Part shown: piece after piece, positions 1 through 8,636 of the stretch | Layout: every line of letters starts with the position of its first letter | Numbering within the stretch: the stretch's first letter is position 1 | Source: Paenibacillus sedimenti | GTDB taxonomy: Bacteria; Bacillota; Bacilli; Paenibacillales; NBRC-103111 | NCBI RefSeq assembly: GCF_014534655.1 | Contig: NZ_JACVVD010000007.1 | Coordinates: forward strand, 1 to 64,000 | Direction of reading: 5' to 3' | DNA length: 64,000 nucleotides | Notes under the pieces: generated by a model | What the model was told of the DNA's origin: nothing | What the model saw: only the letters and a program-made list of their open reading frames with translations | Databases searched by the model: none | Translations under genes and position numbers: made by a program

Positions 1-56
1 CATGTATTAGGCACGCCGCCAGCGTTCGTCCTGAGCCAGGATCAAACTCTCCAAAA
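1..56 (-). rRNA. rrs: 16S ribosomal RNA, 5' end only (cut by window edge)
   Basis: Read on the minus strand, this is the universal start of bacterial 16S rRNA, with GAGAGTTTGATCCTGGCTC followed by the GACGAACGCTGGCGGCG block. Only the first ~56 bases are inside the window, and the gene runs off the left edge. The exact mature 5' end is estimated by comparison with the Bacillus 16S start. Confidence 0.97.
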
Positions 57-160
57 AGGTAAAACCTATTTGTTAAGCTGAATAGCTCAATTTCAAAGCT
101 GACGAGATTTTGCAATCTCTTAATTGTGGTCACTTGCGTGACCGTACTTCTTCACTCGTT

Positions 161-179
161 GTTCAGTTTTCAAAGAACA
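161..179 (-). promoter_or_regulatory. boxA-like rRNA antitermination site in the 16S leader
   Basis: The minus strand reads TGTTCTTTGAAAACTGAAC, the boxA-like element normally found ahead of 16S in Bacillales rRNA operons, where Nus factors load. It lies between the tandem promoters and the 16S start. Confidence 0.7.
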
Positions 180-222
180 ATTTCTTTCTTTCAACCTCGC
201 CGCTCTCAAAGGCGACTTGATT

Positions 223-252
223 AATATATCACATCTGCCTACTCGATTGCAA
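223..252 (-). promoter_or_regulatory. rRNA operon promoter P2
   Basis: On the minus strand TTGCAA and TATATT are separated by 18 bases. It is the promoter closer to 16S in a tandem pair, the usual layout of Bacillales rRNA operons. Confidence 0.7.
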
Positions 253-309
253 GAACTTTTTTTAAAAATTCTTTTGTTCTTTCGTTCGGCTTCCGAAGCG
301 ACAAGGAGT

Positions 310-338
310 AATATATCAAAGACGAAAGGAGAATGCAA
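310..338 (-). promoter_or_regulatory. rRNA operon promoter P1
   Basis: On the minus strand TTGCAT and TATATT are separated by 17 bases. It is the upstream member of the tandem rRNA promoter pair and shares the TATATTA -10 region with P2. Confidence 0.7.
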
Positions 339-377
339 GCTTCTTTTTTCATGTAAAAAATGGAAATGACAAAGAAA

Positions 378-403
378 CTTCCCCAAACCAATGGCCGGGG
401 AAG
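378..403 (-). terminator. Intrinsic terminator after the phosphodiesterase gene
   Basis: A CTTCCCC/GGGGAAG stem is followed on the minus strand by TTTCTTT. It lies 15 bases past the ugpQ-like stop codon and separates that operon from the rRNA promoters. Confidence 0.75.
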
Positions 404-417
404 CCTTCCAACATCAT

Positions 418-1191
418 TTATTCGGAAGCTTGCGCGGTCCTCAATTGAACTGCCGCCAATGCAGGCACCGGGTCATTGCAAGTCATTAATGTAACGCCGC
501 ACTTCAACGCGTAGGACACCTGCTCCTCCGTATCCGGGCAATAACACCAGGCGAGCAGTCCTCTGTCTTTGGCTTTCTGTACCTTTTCTGCGGTTAATTC
601 ATTCATAGGGAATGCAATCGCCCACATCTTCGCATACGTACCCTGCTCACCTTGCTCGAAATTGGACATCGCCTTCGCTTCGAAGCCTTGTGTTTTTAAG
701 CCATGCTCGTCATGAAGATAAGCAAGGATAGCCGCGTCAAAGCTGGTAAACACACAACGATCAAGATACCCGTATGTCTTCAACATAGCGATCGAGCGGT
801 CCGCCACTTCTATGGCATGAACACTCGGCTTAATTTCAACATTCAGCAGCAGATCGGGATAATGTTGTAGCATCTTGCATAGCTCATCCAGACTGGGTAC
901 ACCCATACCCTCAAATTTCTCGGCAAACCAACCGCCGGCATCTAGCCGCTGAATTTCAGCCAGAGTAAGACTATCCACCGGCCCCGTACCATTTGTCGTC
1001 CGATCCACAGTTTCATCGTGGATAACAACCACAACGCCATCTTGGGTAAGCCGGAGGTCGAACTCCAACATGCCTACTCCCAAAGCCAGCGCCTCTCTGA
1101 AAGCGAGAAGCGTATTTTCAGGAAATGTGGATTTGTATCCCCGGTGACCGGCCACGACCAAGGATGAAGAATTCGCAAGCTTATCTATCAT
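418..1191 (-). CDS. ugpQ: Glycerophosphodiester phosphodiesterase (GDPD family)
   Basis: Predicted 257-residue soluble enzyme that hydrolyses glycerophosphodiesters to glycerol phosphate plus an alcohol. The GDPD signature is clear: GHRGYKSTFPENTLLAF near residue 15, then an EFDLRLTQDG metal-binding segment and IHDETVDRTTNG. Length fits the short cytoplasmic UgpQ type and there is no signal peptide. A GGGGGG ribosome site lies 8 bases before the ATG. It is the last gene of a run with a UgpCAEB-type importer, which suggests that imported glycerophosphodiesters are cleaved inside the cell. The substrate stereochemistry is not visible; see the araM and araL entries for why it may matter. Confidence 0.92.
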   Translation of the reverse strand: MIDKLANSSSLVVAGHRGYKSTFPENTLLAFREALALGVGMLEFDLRLTQDGVVVVIHDETVDRTTNGTGPVDSLTLAEIQRLDAGGWFAEKFEGMGVPSLDELCKMLQHYPDLLLNVEIKPSVHAIEVADRSIAMLKTYGYLDRCVFTSFDAAILAYLHDEHGLKTQGFEAKAMSNFEQGEQGTYAKMWAIAFPMNELTAEKVQKAKDRGLLAWCYCPDTEEQVSYALKCGVTLMTCNDPVPALAAVQLRTAQASE

Positions 1192-1231
1192 CGCACGATC
1201 CCCCCTTTCCTTTACGTATTCATAACAATAA

Positions 1232-2548
1232 CTATTTGGTCAAAATGCGCTCAGCCTGCTTCTTAAAGGTATCGAGCGATGACTGAATGTCTTTGCCGTC
1301 ATACATCGTTGCTTCAATAAAAGAATTAAATTCCTTCATAACTTCCGGCCAAACCACGGATTTATTCGTATCTACCGCGTATTGAAGCTGATCGAACGCA
1401 ACTTTGCGGTTAGGTTCTTTGGCCCACAGATCTTTGAGTTCCTTAGATTCGGCCATCGATTTGGTAAACGGCAGGTAGCCTGATTGCAAGATGAACGGCA
1501 GCGCTCCCTGCGGATCGGTTTCCATCCAGCGGATAAATTCCCAAGCTGCGTCTTTATTTTTGGAAGAGGAAAGCATGGATACATTCGCACCGCCGGTAGG
1601 GTTGGCATATGCTTTGTCCATAGGCAAAAATGCCGTTACATAATCGAATTTCACAGCGCTGGTGAGTCCACCGATGCTGCCCGTCGATTGATACATCATC
1701 GCAACCTTGCCGCTGGTGAACATTTGATTGACAATATTGCCGGAATCTTTGGCAGGCGGGTAAAAGAGGGCTCCTGAACCTTGAAGGTCTTTCAGATAGC
1801 CGAATACTTTTTGGCCTACACCGTTGTCGTAAAATCCGATCGTTTTCATATCATTACTGAAAAAAGTACCGCCGGCCTGGGTGATCATCGCAATCGGATA
1901 CCACGTATCGTAAGGCATGGTTAGTCCAAACTGCTTAACTTCATTACCCTCTTTGACCACAAGCGCGTTGGACACCTTCTTTAGTTCATCCCACGTTTTA
2001 GGAACCGCAAGCCCTTTAGCGTCCAGCATAGATTTGTTTACATGTAAAATCGGGGTAGAACGATTCAATGGCAGTGCGACAAGCTTATTGTTAAATGTGG
2101 AATGGCCCATAAGTCCTGCAACGAATTCATCTTTGCTCAGGTTGGACGATTTCATCATAGGCGTCAGATCTTCCAGTACATCTGCGTCCGCGAAAAGCTC
2201 GATATATGCGCGTTCCAGCATGGCTACGTCCGGAGCCGTATTGGAAGGAATGGATTGTTGCAGCTTGGTGACAGTCTCGTCATAACTGCCCTGGAATGTC
2301 CCTACAACTTCAATATTAGGATGGGAATCGTTAAAACGTTTAATTAAGGCGTCCATATACTCGCCGTTTTTGCCGCCGAGAGAGTGCCAAAACTGAACCG
2401 TCGCTTTTCCTGACTTTGCAGGTTCTAACGATGCTGCCTGCGGCGCCGCGGAAGCGGACGTGCCGGGTGAAGGCTCGGATTGCCCACAGCCCGAAAGTAA
2501 ACCGACCATCATGGTTGCTGCCAGAAGAAGACTGAATTTCTTTTTCAC
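1232..2548 (-). CDS. ugpB: ABC transporter solute-binding lipoprotein, UgpB-like
   Basis: Family 1 extracellular solute-binding protein of 438 residues, tethered as a lipoprotein. The N-terminus has a lysine-rich start, a hydrophobic stretch and the lipobox LLSGC, then a Ser/Ala/Pro linker. The core starts with VQFWHSLGGKNGEY, typical of UgpB and maltose-type binding proteins. A longer frame begins at a GTG at 2563, but the GGAGGA ribosome site lies just inside it and serves the GTG at 2548, so the shorter start is preferred. It sits between the permease genes and ugpQ in one operon. Glycerol-3-phosphate or a glycerophosphodiester is the likely ligand by context; other ligands of this family are possible. 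Confidence 0.9.
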   Translation of the reverse strand: MKKKFSLLLAATMMVGLLSGCGQSEPSPGTSASAAPQAASLEPAKSGKATVQFWHSLGGKNGEYMDALIKRFNDSHPNIEVVGTFQGSYDETVTKLQQSIPSNTAPDVAMLERAYIELFADADVLEDLTPMMKSSNLSKDEFVAGLMGHSTFNNKLVALPLNRSTPILHVNKSMLDAKGLAVPKTWDELKKVSNALVVKEGNEVKQFGLTMPYDTWYPIAMITQAGGTFFSNDMKTIGFYDNGVGQKVFGYLKDLQGSGALFYPPAKDSGNIVNQMFTSGKVAMMYQSTGSIGGLTSAVKFDYVTAFLPMDKAYANPTGGANVSMLSSSKNKDAAWEFIRWMETDPQGALPFILQSGYLPFTKSMAESKELKDLWAKEPNRKVAFDQLQYAVDTNKSVVWPEVMKEFNSFIEATMYDGKDIQSSLDTFKKQAERILTK

Positions 2549-2615
2549 GTTGAACTCCTCCACTTATTCATCTTATTGTGATGTTGATTTTTTCTATTTA
2601 AAAGGGACCAAATCG

Positions 2616-3449
2616 TCATTTAATCCCTGAATAGACAAACGCTTTGACAATATGATTGGAAAAGAATGAATAGACGATCAGAATAGGTACGACAAGCACG
2701 ACGTTCCCCGCCATAATGGTATGCCAGTTGCTGATCCCTTCCGTTTCCCGGAGCTTGGCGATACCGAGCGTCAGCGGTCTGATCAGTTCCGAATCCGTCA
2801 TCACGAGCGGCCAAAAATAATCGTTCCAATGGCTGACAAAACTGAATAGAGCAATCGTGGCAAGCGCGGGCATGGACATCGGTATCATGATCCGCCAAAT
2901 GATCATGAATTCGCTGGCGTTATCCAGTCTGGCCGACTCGATGATCTCCTGCTGAACCTGCATAAAATATTGGCGCAGCAAAAAGATTCCGAACGCATTG
3001 GACATAAAGGGAATGATTTGCGGCAGCAGCGTTTTGATCAGTCCCCATTCGGCAAGCATCATATATACCGGGATAAACGTAATCTGCGTCGGCATCATGA
3101 AAGCAAGCAGTATCAGACCAAAGAAAATGGAGCTTCCTTTGAACTTATATTTGGCGAACGCATACGCAGCAGGAATCATAACGACAAACTGAAGTACAAG
3201 GATTGACAAAGTGACGACAACGGAATTTCGCGCATAGTTCAAGAACGGCCCTGCCGTCATCGCATGCTTGAAGTTGATCCATTGAGGCGAATTCGGTATC
3301 ATGACCGGCGGGAACCTCATTGTCTCCGCAAAAGTTTGCAGTGAAGTTGAAATCATCCATAAGAACGGAAAGATAAAAACGAGCAGAACGAGCGCTTTGG
3401 CCACAATATTCAGAGCCCCTATCCAAGGCTTGAATTCGATGGTTTGCAT
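2616..3449 (-). CDS. ugpE: ABC transporter permease, UgpE/MalG-like
   Basis: Inner-membrane permease of 277 residues with six predicted transmembrane segments. The EAA loop that docks the ATPase is visible near residue 170 (IIESARLDNASEFMIIWRI). It is of the second-permease (MalG/UgpE) type, which ends shortly after the last membrane helix. Its ribosome site AAAGGGG lies 8 bases from the ATG. It follows the UgpA-like permease by 33 bases and precedes the binding-protein gene, giving the order ATPase, permease, permease, binding protein, phosphodiesterase. Confidence 0.9.
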   Translation of the reverse strand: MQTIEFKPWIGALNIVAKALVLLVFIFPFLWMISTSLQTFAETMRFPPVMIPNSPQWINFKHAMTAGPFLNYARNSVVVTLSILVLQFVVMIPAAYAFAKYKFKGSSIFFGLILLAFMMPTQITFIPVYMMLAEWGLIKTLLPQIIPFMSNAFGIFLLRQYFMQVQQEIIESARLDNASEFMIIWRIMIPMSMPALATIALFSFVSHWNDYFWPLVMTDSELIRPLTLGIAKLRETEGISNWHTIMAGNVVLVVPILIVYSFFSNHIVKAFVYSGIK

Positions 3450-3482
3450 GGTACAATCCCCTTTGTCTCGGTTTTGTAGCGT

Positions 3483-4358
3483 CTATTGATAGTGCACCTT
3501 TTTGGACAGCAGCCTAAAATAAACGATAGTTAGCAGGCCGGTCAGCGCCATCAGCACTACACCGCTCGCGGAAGCGAATCCGATATTCGTCGTCCGGTAG
3601 CTGTAAATATAATAGACCAGCGTGCTTGTCGCACCGTTCGGGCCGCCTCCGGTCATAATCTGCACCGTATCGAATACCTTAAAGGACCCAATGGTCATAA
3701 TAATTAAAATAAAAAACAGTTGCGGCGAAATCATGGGCAGCGTGATTTTGAAAAAAACGCTGCTCCTGCGTGCATTATCGAGTGCTGCCGCTTCGTAAAT
3801 ACTGGGCGGTACGCTTTGGAGCGCCGCGGCAATAATCAACGCGTAATACCCGACGCTCTGCCAAACCGATACGATAATGACAGACCATAATGCCGTTCGG
3901 GAGCTTTGCAGCCATGGTGACGGGGGAAGGCCCATCATTTTGAGCACGTAATTCAGCAGTCCCAAATTCGGCTCCATCAGCCAAAGCCATACTAATGAGA
4001 TCGAGACGATCGATATAATGTGCGGTGTGAACATCCCTGCTTGTACGAAAGCATTAAAGCGGCTTTTGCGGTGCAGCCACAATGCGGCCAGCAAGGACAG
4101 GATCATTGTCAGCACAACGACGCCGACGGAATATAAGAACGTATTGACAACCGACTTATAGAAATCTTCCCTTGTAAAAATTTGAATGTAATTATCGAAG
4201 CCGACGAATTTGCTTTTTGCCTTATTGATCAAGTTGTATTTATAAAAGCTGAGATAGATCAAATGGAGAATCGGGTAAATGACAAACACGCAAATGCCGG
4301 TCATAGCGGGAGCGATCATGAGATAAGGTCTTATTCGTTCCCAAAGTTCTCTATACAT
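3483..4358 (-). CDS. ugpA: ABC transporter permease, UgpA/MalF-like
   Basis: First permease of the importer, 291 residues, with an N-terminal membrane helix (RPYLMIAPAMTGICVFVIYP) and the EAA loop near residue 193 (IYEAAALDNARRSSVFFKI). The C-terminal GGGPNGATSTLVYYIY stretch is typical of UgpA/MalF-type carbohydrate permeases. Its start overlaps the end of the ATPase gene by 8 bases, so the two are probably translationally coupled. It would pair with the UgpE-like subunit to form the transmembrane channel. Confidence 0.9.
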   Translation of the reverse strand: MYRELWERIRPYLMIAPAMTGICVFVIYPILHLIYLSFYKYNLINKAKSKFVGFDNYIQIFTREDFYKSVVNTFLYSVGVVVLTMILSLLAALWLHRKSRFNAFVQAGMFTPHIISIVSISLVWLWLMEPNLGLLNYVLKMMGLPPSPWLQSSRTALWSVIIVSVWQSVGYYALIIAAALQSVPPSIYEAAALDNARRSSVFFKITLPMISPQLFFILIIMTIGSFKVFDTVQIMTGGGPNGATSTLVYYIYSYRTTNIGFASASGVVLMALTGLLTIVYFRLLSKKVHYQ

Positions 4359-5403
4359 AGCAAAGCCCTCTCACAGCTCCCAAATAATCGCGATATCTCG
4401 CATGACTTTCCTCGATCCGCTCCCCGTTCTCCGAGAAGAAATATAATCGGTGCGCGTCCACATTCATGTATATCTCTTGGTCCACGGAATATTTGTTTTC
4501 CATGCTTTTCACCATATAAGACTGCTCGCCCTGTCTGATCTGGTACAATGTCTCCGAACCGAGCATTTCCCTTGTGGCGATATAACCCGATACAGTGAAG
4601 TGTCCATCTATCGGGTGTGCGGACAGCTCCGCTTTTTCGGGACGAAATCCGAATTTTACACCGTCCACTCCCAAATCGCTCACATTCATAGGCGGGTTGC
4701 CGATGAACTGTGCCGCAAAGAGATTGCTCGGTTTATGATACATCGCATCCGGCGCCGCCTCCTGCTGAATGATTCCTTGATTCATCAGAACGATCGTATC
4801 CGCCATCGACATGGCCTCCACCTGGTCATGCGTTACATATACAAAAGTCGTACCCAGCTTTTTGTGCAGTTCGATTAGTTCAAGCCGCATCTGCGCCCTA
4901 AGCTTGGCATCGAGATTGGATAAAGGCTCGTCCATCAGGAAAACCGACGGCTTCTTCACCATCGCTCTCGCAAGCGCAACGCGCTGCCGTTGTCCGCCAG
5001 ACAGCATGGATGGCTTGCGGTCCAGGTAAGGCTGCAAGCCTACGGTTGCGCTGATCGACTCGACAAGGTCCGTTCGTTGAACCTTGCCCACTTTGTTATT
5101 TTTCAGGCCGAATTCGATGTTCTCCCTCACCGTCATCGTCGGGTACAGCGCATAGTTTTGAAAAACCATCGCCACGCCTCTTTGCCCTGGGGCTATGCGC
5201 GTAACATCTTTGCCGTTAATGAGGACGGAGCCCGACGTTTGCGGATCAAGGCCTGCAATCATTCGCAGCAGCGTCGTTTTCCCGCAGCCCGACGGTCCGA
5301 CCAATACAGTAAAAGAGCCATCTTGAATAGTTAAATTCAGATTGCTGATGACAATGCTCTTCTCGAAAGCTTTCGAAACGTTCACAAACTCAATAGATGC
5401 CAC
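4351..5403 (-). CDS. ugpC: ABC transporter ATP-binding protein, UgpC/MsmK-like
   Basis: Predicted 350-residue importer ATPase of the MalK/UgpC family. Walker A is GPSGCGKTT, the signature is LSGGQRQRVALARA, Walker B is VFLMDEPLSNLD, and the switch histidine follows in YVTHDQVEA. The C-terminal ~110 residues form the TOBE/regulatory part typical of MalK-like subunits. The start is GTG with AGGAGG 6 bases upstream. The ATPase is encoded first in the operon, whereas in the E. coli ugp operon the binding protein comes first. It may also energise other sugar importers, as MsmX-type ATPases do; that is an inference. Confidence 0.92.
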   Translation of the reverse strand: MASIEFVNVSKAFEKSIVISNLNLTIQDGSFTVLVGPSGCGKTTLLRMIAGLDPQTSGSVLINGKDVTRIAPGQRGVAMVFQNYALYPTMTVRENIEFGLKNNKVGKVQRTDLVESISATVGLQPYLDRKPSMLSGGQRQRVALARAMVKKPSVFLMDEPLSNLDAKLRAQMRLELIELHKKLGTTFVYVTHDQVEAMSMADTIVLMNQGIIQQEAAPDAMYHKPSNLFAAQFIGNPPMNVSDLGVDGVKFGFRPEKAELSAHPIDGHFTVSGYIATREMLGSETLYQIRQGEQSYMVKSMENKYSVDQEIYMNVDAHRLYFFSENGERIEESHARYRDYLGAVRGLCYV

Positions 5404-5453
5404 GCGAATCCTCCTCCGTATCCTTGTTATGATTCGTTCGTTGTGCGGTTGGA

Positions 5454-6215
5454 TTACACGGTATATACCGTTATACCGCTATCCCTGAAGGGTTTTATCT
5501 GATCCTCAGTCGCTTCCCTGCCGGTTATCAGTGTATGAATACTGCTGTTCGGAGCGACGGTATGCAGCGACAATTTGCCGATTTTCGTATCGTCCGTTAC
5601 GACGATCACTTCCTGCGCGGCGCGAATCATTCCCTGCTTGGCGGGAACAAGCTGTGCCTCAGGGTGCATGAGCCCGTGCTGCGGGTGCAATGCCGGCGTC
5701 CCGATGAACACCTTCGACGTATGAAGCGACCTTAGCACATGGTCGGTGAACATGCCGTTCAGCATATAGCTGTGGGGGTACAACTCGCCGCCTGTCAGAA
5801 TCACTTTGATTCTTGTCGCATCCCGCAGTTCGGCCGCAACATTCATATCGTTCGTCACAACGGTAATGTTGGAACGGTGCACTAAGTTTTTGGCAATATG
5901 AAGCGTCGTCGTCCCGGAATCAATAATGATATGATCGCCGTCCTCAACGAGACTAGCGGCCAATTTCCCTATGCGCATCTTCTGGTCGAGATTTTGTGAC
6001 GATCTTTCGTTAAAAGAGGGCTCGTCATGCGTCCATTGCTCCACGATAACGCCGCCATGCGTCCGTTTCAGAAGCCCTTCCTGTTCAATTTCCATCAGGT
6101 CGCGGCGTATCGTCGCTTCATGCACACTGAATTGTTTGGCCAGTGTGTTGACTGAAGCCGTACTATACTGTCTTACATAATCTATGATCCGCTGTTTTCT
6201 CTCTGCCGCTAACAA
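5454..6215 (-). CDS. DeoR/GlpR-family transcriptional regulator
   Basis: Repressor of 253 residues with an N-terminal winged helix of the DeoR type (ERKQRIIDYVRQYSTASVN, then the recognition segment HEATIRRDLMEIEQEGLLKR) and a C-terminal sugar-phosphate-sensing domain carrying IIDSGTTTLHIAKNL. The longest frame starts at 6239, but a GGGGGA ribosome site serves the TTG at 6215, giving the normal DeoR N-terminus MLAAERKQ. It sits 50 bases before the importer operon and after araM. It probably controls the glycerol-phosphate block, with a phosphorylated glycerol compound as inducer; this is inferred from position. Candidate operators are listed separately. Confidence 0.88.
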   Translation of the reverse strand: MLAAERKQRIIDYVRQYSTASVNTLAKQFSVHEATIRRDLMEIEQEGLLKRTHGGVIVEQWTHDEPSFNERSSQNLDQKMRIGKLAASLVEDGDHIIIDSGTTTLHIAKNLVHRSNITVVTNDMNVAAELRDATRIKVILTGGELYPHSYMLNGMFTDHVLRSLHTSKVFIGTPALHPQHGLMHPEAQLVPAKQGMIRAAQEVIVVTDDTKIGKLSLHTVAPNSSIHTLITGREATEDQIKPFRDSGITVYTV

Positions 6216-6250
6216 TGCCTGCGTCCCCCATTCGCGCAAAATCTTTCACC

Positions 6251-6290
6251 TTGCGCATATTTCATGTGCAATTATGCGCATGTGCGTTCA
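6251..6290 (-). promoter_or_regulatory. Repeated TGCRCA motif upstream of the DeoR-type gene
   Basis: The araM-regulator gap holds four closely spaced copies or near-copies of TGCGCA / ATGTGC in both orientations. The regulator gene starts directly beyond it, so this could be its autoregulatory operator. This is a pattern observation only. Confidence 0.3.
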
Positions 6291-6352
6291 TTTCGATTGT
6301 ATCTACGGAAGATCAAGCGAATGTTATCTTCATATGAAGATCATGTAATTTC

Positions 6353-7537
6353 CTATCCTTTTATGCGCTCATTATATGCTCGGAGCAAAGTATACCTTTC
6401 AGGACGGACATGGTGCGCTTCGCGCAGGCTCCGCGCTAGTAATTCCGGAGCGATGCCCAGCTCCTGAATGGTTGCCGGCCCCCCGATCTGCCGCATCACT
6501 TCAATCAGCTGTTGCTCATTCGGAAGGGCTTCAAGCCACGGTGCGATCGCCTCCCAGTGCTCGGCAATGTGCGGCAATGCGCCCCAAGGGCTTACTCCTT
6601 GCTCGCCAATAGTGCGATACAATTTGCATATTTCAATGCAGGCAACGCCCACTTTCGCTCCGTGCAGCAGCTGCCTTCTGCCTTCTCTGATATAGGTCAT
6701 CTCCCAGTAATGGGACAAATGATGCTCAGCTCCGGAAGCCGGATGCGATTGTCCGAAAAGCAGCATCGCGAGTCCGGACTCGATCAGCGAGGAGATGAGC
6801 GTATACACGCCTTCTTCGTCTCTTTTGGCAATCTGCTCGACATGGTCCAGACAGCGTGCTAACGCATTGCGGGTGATATTTGCCGCTGCTTCAAGGTAAG
6901 GCTCACCGGCCGTCAAGCAGCCGAACTGCCAATCAAATAAAGATGTCGCCTTGCCGAGCATATCGCCGAATCCGGCAGCTGCCAGAGGAGCCGGAGCGTT
7001 AACCAAAACGTCCAGATCGGCAAATATCGCATCAGGTCCGATCGCGGGAACGGTTATTTTCATGCCACGCGAGATAATCGGCGCTCCTTTGGAGTTAAAT
7101 CCGTCTACAGTGGGAGCCGTAGGCACAGAGATAAACGGAACTCTGGCAGTAAACGCACAATATCTAACGATATCGTGAATCGTTCCCCCGCCAACTGCGA
7201 TAATCACATCGGCGCCTGTCTTCTGCATATCCAGCAGCAGCTGGATTAAGGCGGATTCATCCGCCAATACGTCGCCGGAATGGGCCGGCCGGATGAGCGT
7301 GACATGGACATTAATACCCTCAACTGCCAAATGATTTCGCAGATGTTGGCCAGCTGCCTCATAAGTGGCTGCATCTGCAGCAACAATGACGCTCCGGAAA
7401 GCTTGATCAGCCGTATAGTTAGCTGCTTGATGCAAGGCCCCTGCTTCGATTCGTATTTCTTGGAGATGGATTCTACGTTGTATTTCCTCGTCAAGGCCCG
7501 TAATACTTTGTTGAATTCTGTTCAACAGTTGTGTCAT
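6353..7537 (-). CDS. araM: sn-glycerol-1-phosphate dehydrogenase (AraM/EgsA family)
   Basis: Predicted 394-residue NAD(P)-dependent enzyme that interconverts dihydroxyacetone phosphate and sn-glycerol-1-phosphate. The iron-alcohol-dehydrogenase-like fold is shown by DVIIAVGGGTIHDIVRY, the phosphate-binding SVPTAPTVDGF and metal-ligand histidines in GAEHHLSHYWE and LLHGAKVGV. Length equals the B. subtilis AraM size if the ATG at 7537 is used; the longer frame to 7558 lacks a ribosome site. The start lies inside the preceding araL-like gene (47-base overlap), so expression is probably coupled. Its presence beside a glycerol-phosphate importer suggests that glycerol-1-phosphate units are made or recycled here. 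Confidence 0.9.
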   Translation of the reverse strand: MTQLLNRIQQSITGLDEEIQRRIHLQEIRIEAGALHQAANYTADQAFRSVIVAADAATYEAAGQHLRNHLAVEGINVHVTLIRPAHSGDVLADESALIQLLLDMQKTGADVIIAVGGGTIHDIVRYCAFTARVPFISVPTAPTVDGFNSKGAPIISRGMKITVPAIGPDAIFADLDVLVNAPAPLAAAGFGDMLGKATSLFDWQFGCLTAGEPYLEAAANITRNALARCLDHVEQIAKRDEEGVYTLISSLIESGLAMLLFGQSHPASGAEHHLSHYWEMTYIREGRRQLLHGAKVGVACIEICKLYRTIGEQGVSPWGALPHIAEHWEAIAPWLEALPNEQQLIEVMRQIGGPATIQELGIAPELLARSLREAHHVRPERYTLLRAYNERIKG

Positions 7538-8351
7538 GCTTGGTACCGTCCTCTTCATGTTGTTTGGCCATCAGCAGCTGCAATTCAGCGAGTGAATCCC
7601 AGATCCAGTCCGGTTCCACCGGACTAGCCTCGGCCTCTTCGCGCGTCCATGCTCCCGTTAATACTAGAGCGGTCTTCATTCCCGCCCTCTTCCCCAGACG
7701 GATATCGGATTCGACGCTATCCCCAATCATCAAGACTTGCTCCGGTGGAAGCGACAACTTGCTCAAGGCCGCCTCCGCCATGATTGCGGATGGCTTACCG
7801 ATTACAAGCTCGACCTCTTGGCCCGTCGCAGAAGTGATAGCGCCGATCATGCCTGCCACATCAATGGATAAGCCGTTTTCCGACGGAAACATCCGATCCT
7901 CATTCGTGGCCATAATTCTGGCGCCATGGCGCACCGCCCGAAAGGCCTCGTTCAAATCGCGGTAGGTCAAAGTCTCGTGCAGCGTAATTAACAGCCAATC
8001 AGCGGATTCGGGGTTGGATGCCAGCCTAACGCCTGTGACTCGAAGCTCGTCGCGCAGCCCTTCGTCACCTAGCACCCACACCTCGGCCTCCTCATAGTGG
8101 CGCTTGATATAGGCAGCTGCGACAGTTGAGGAAAGAATGATTTCTTCCTCATGTACATCCAGCCCCATACGCTTCAAATTGTCATGGCACATCGCCCTGG
8201 AGATGTTGCCCCTGTTGCTTAGAAATACAATCCGTTTTCCAATACTCCTCACATATGCAATGGTTTGTACAACGCCATCAATGGCTTGATTGCCCTTGTA
8301 CACCGTACCGTCCAGATCAATGACGAACCCTTCTACATCCCGAATGTTCAT
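7491..8351 (-). CDS. araL: HAD-superfamily phosphatase, AraL/NagD-like
   Basis: Predicted 286-residue HAD phosphatase with a class II (NagD-type) cap. Catalytic motif I is VIDLDGTVYKG, motif II is in VFLSNRGN, motif III around Lys in IGKPSAIMAE, and motif IV is MIGDSVESDIRLGKRAGM. B. subtilis AraL is a promiscuous sugar-phosphate phosphatase encoded next to araM, and the same pair is seen here with overlapping reading frames. Likely substrates are small sugar or glycerol phosphates, so it may dephosphorylate the product of the neighbouring dehydrogenase or limit its toxic build-up. It is the first gene of the glycerol-phosphate block. Confidence 0.85.
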   Translation of the reverse strand: MNIRDVEGFVIDLDGTVYKGNQAIDGVVQTIAYVRSIGKRIVFLSNRGNISRAMCHDNLKRMGLDVHEEEIILSSTVAAAYIKRHYEEAEVWVLGDEGLRDELRVTGVRLASNPESADWLLITLHETLTYRDLNEAFRAVRHGARIMATNEDRMFPSENGLSIDVAGMIGAITSATGQEVELVIGKPSAIMAEAALSKLSLPPEQVLMIGDSVESDIRLGKRAGMKTALVLTGAWTREEAEASPVEPDWIWDSLAELQLLMAKQHEEDGTKHDTTVEQNSTKYYGP

Positions 8352-8390
8352 TCAGCTAGCTACCTCACATCTATTTGTTCTCGAGCATGA

Positions 8391-8435
8391 ATGTTCATTT
8401 TGTGCGCGTTAATGTTTGTATTTGCTCGTTTCATA
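8391..8435 (-). promoter_or_regulatory. Candidate operator region upstream of araL
   Basis: About 40-85 bases before araL, spaced ATGTTCATTT, GTTAATGTTTG and CTCGTTTCAT stretches occur. GTTCATTT also occurs upstream of the DeoR-type gene (6286-6293), so the same regulator may bind both places. No strong promoter was seen. Confidence 0.25.
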
Positions 8436-8636
8436 TTCAATATAAACATCCAAGGTTATCGAAGTGTCATCTTGATATGAAGAAGTTGTAAAAAATCATA
8501 ATCACTTGAAAAAGACGTAGGCGAGCAGCTATCGCGGGGGATCGCGGGGCATCGAGAGGCGTTAAGTCCAAAGTTCGTAAATAAGGCATATTGGAGACGC
8601 AAATGTGGGTCAGATCGCTTCGTTCCATACTCCGAA

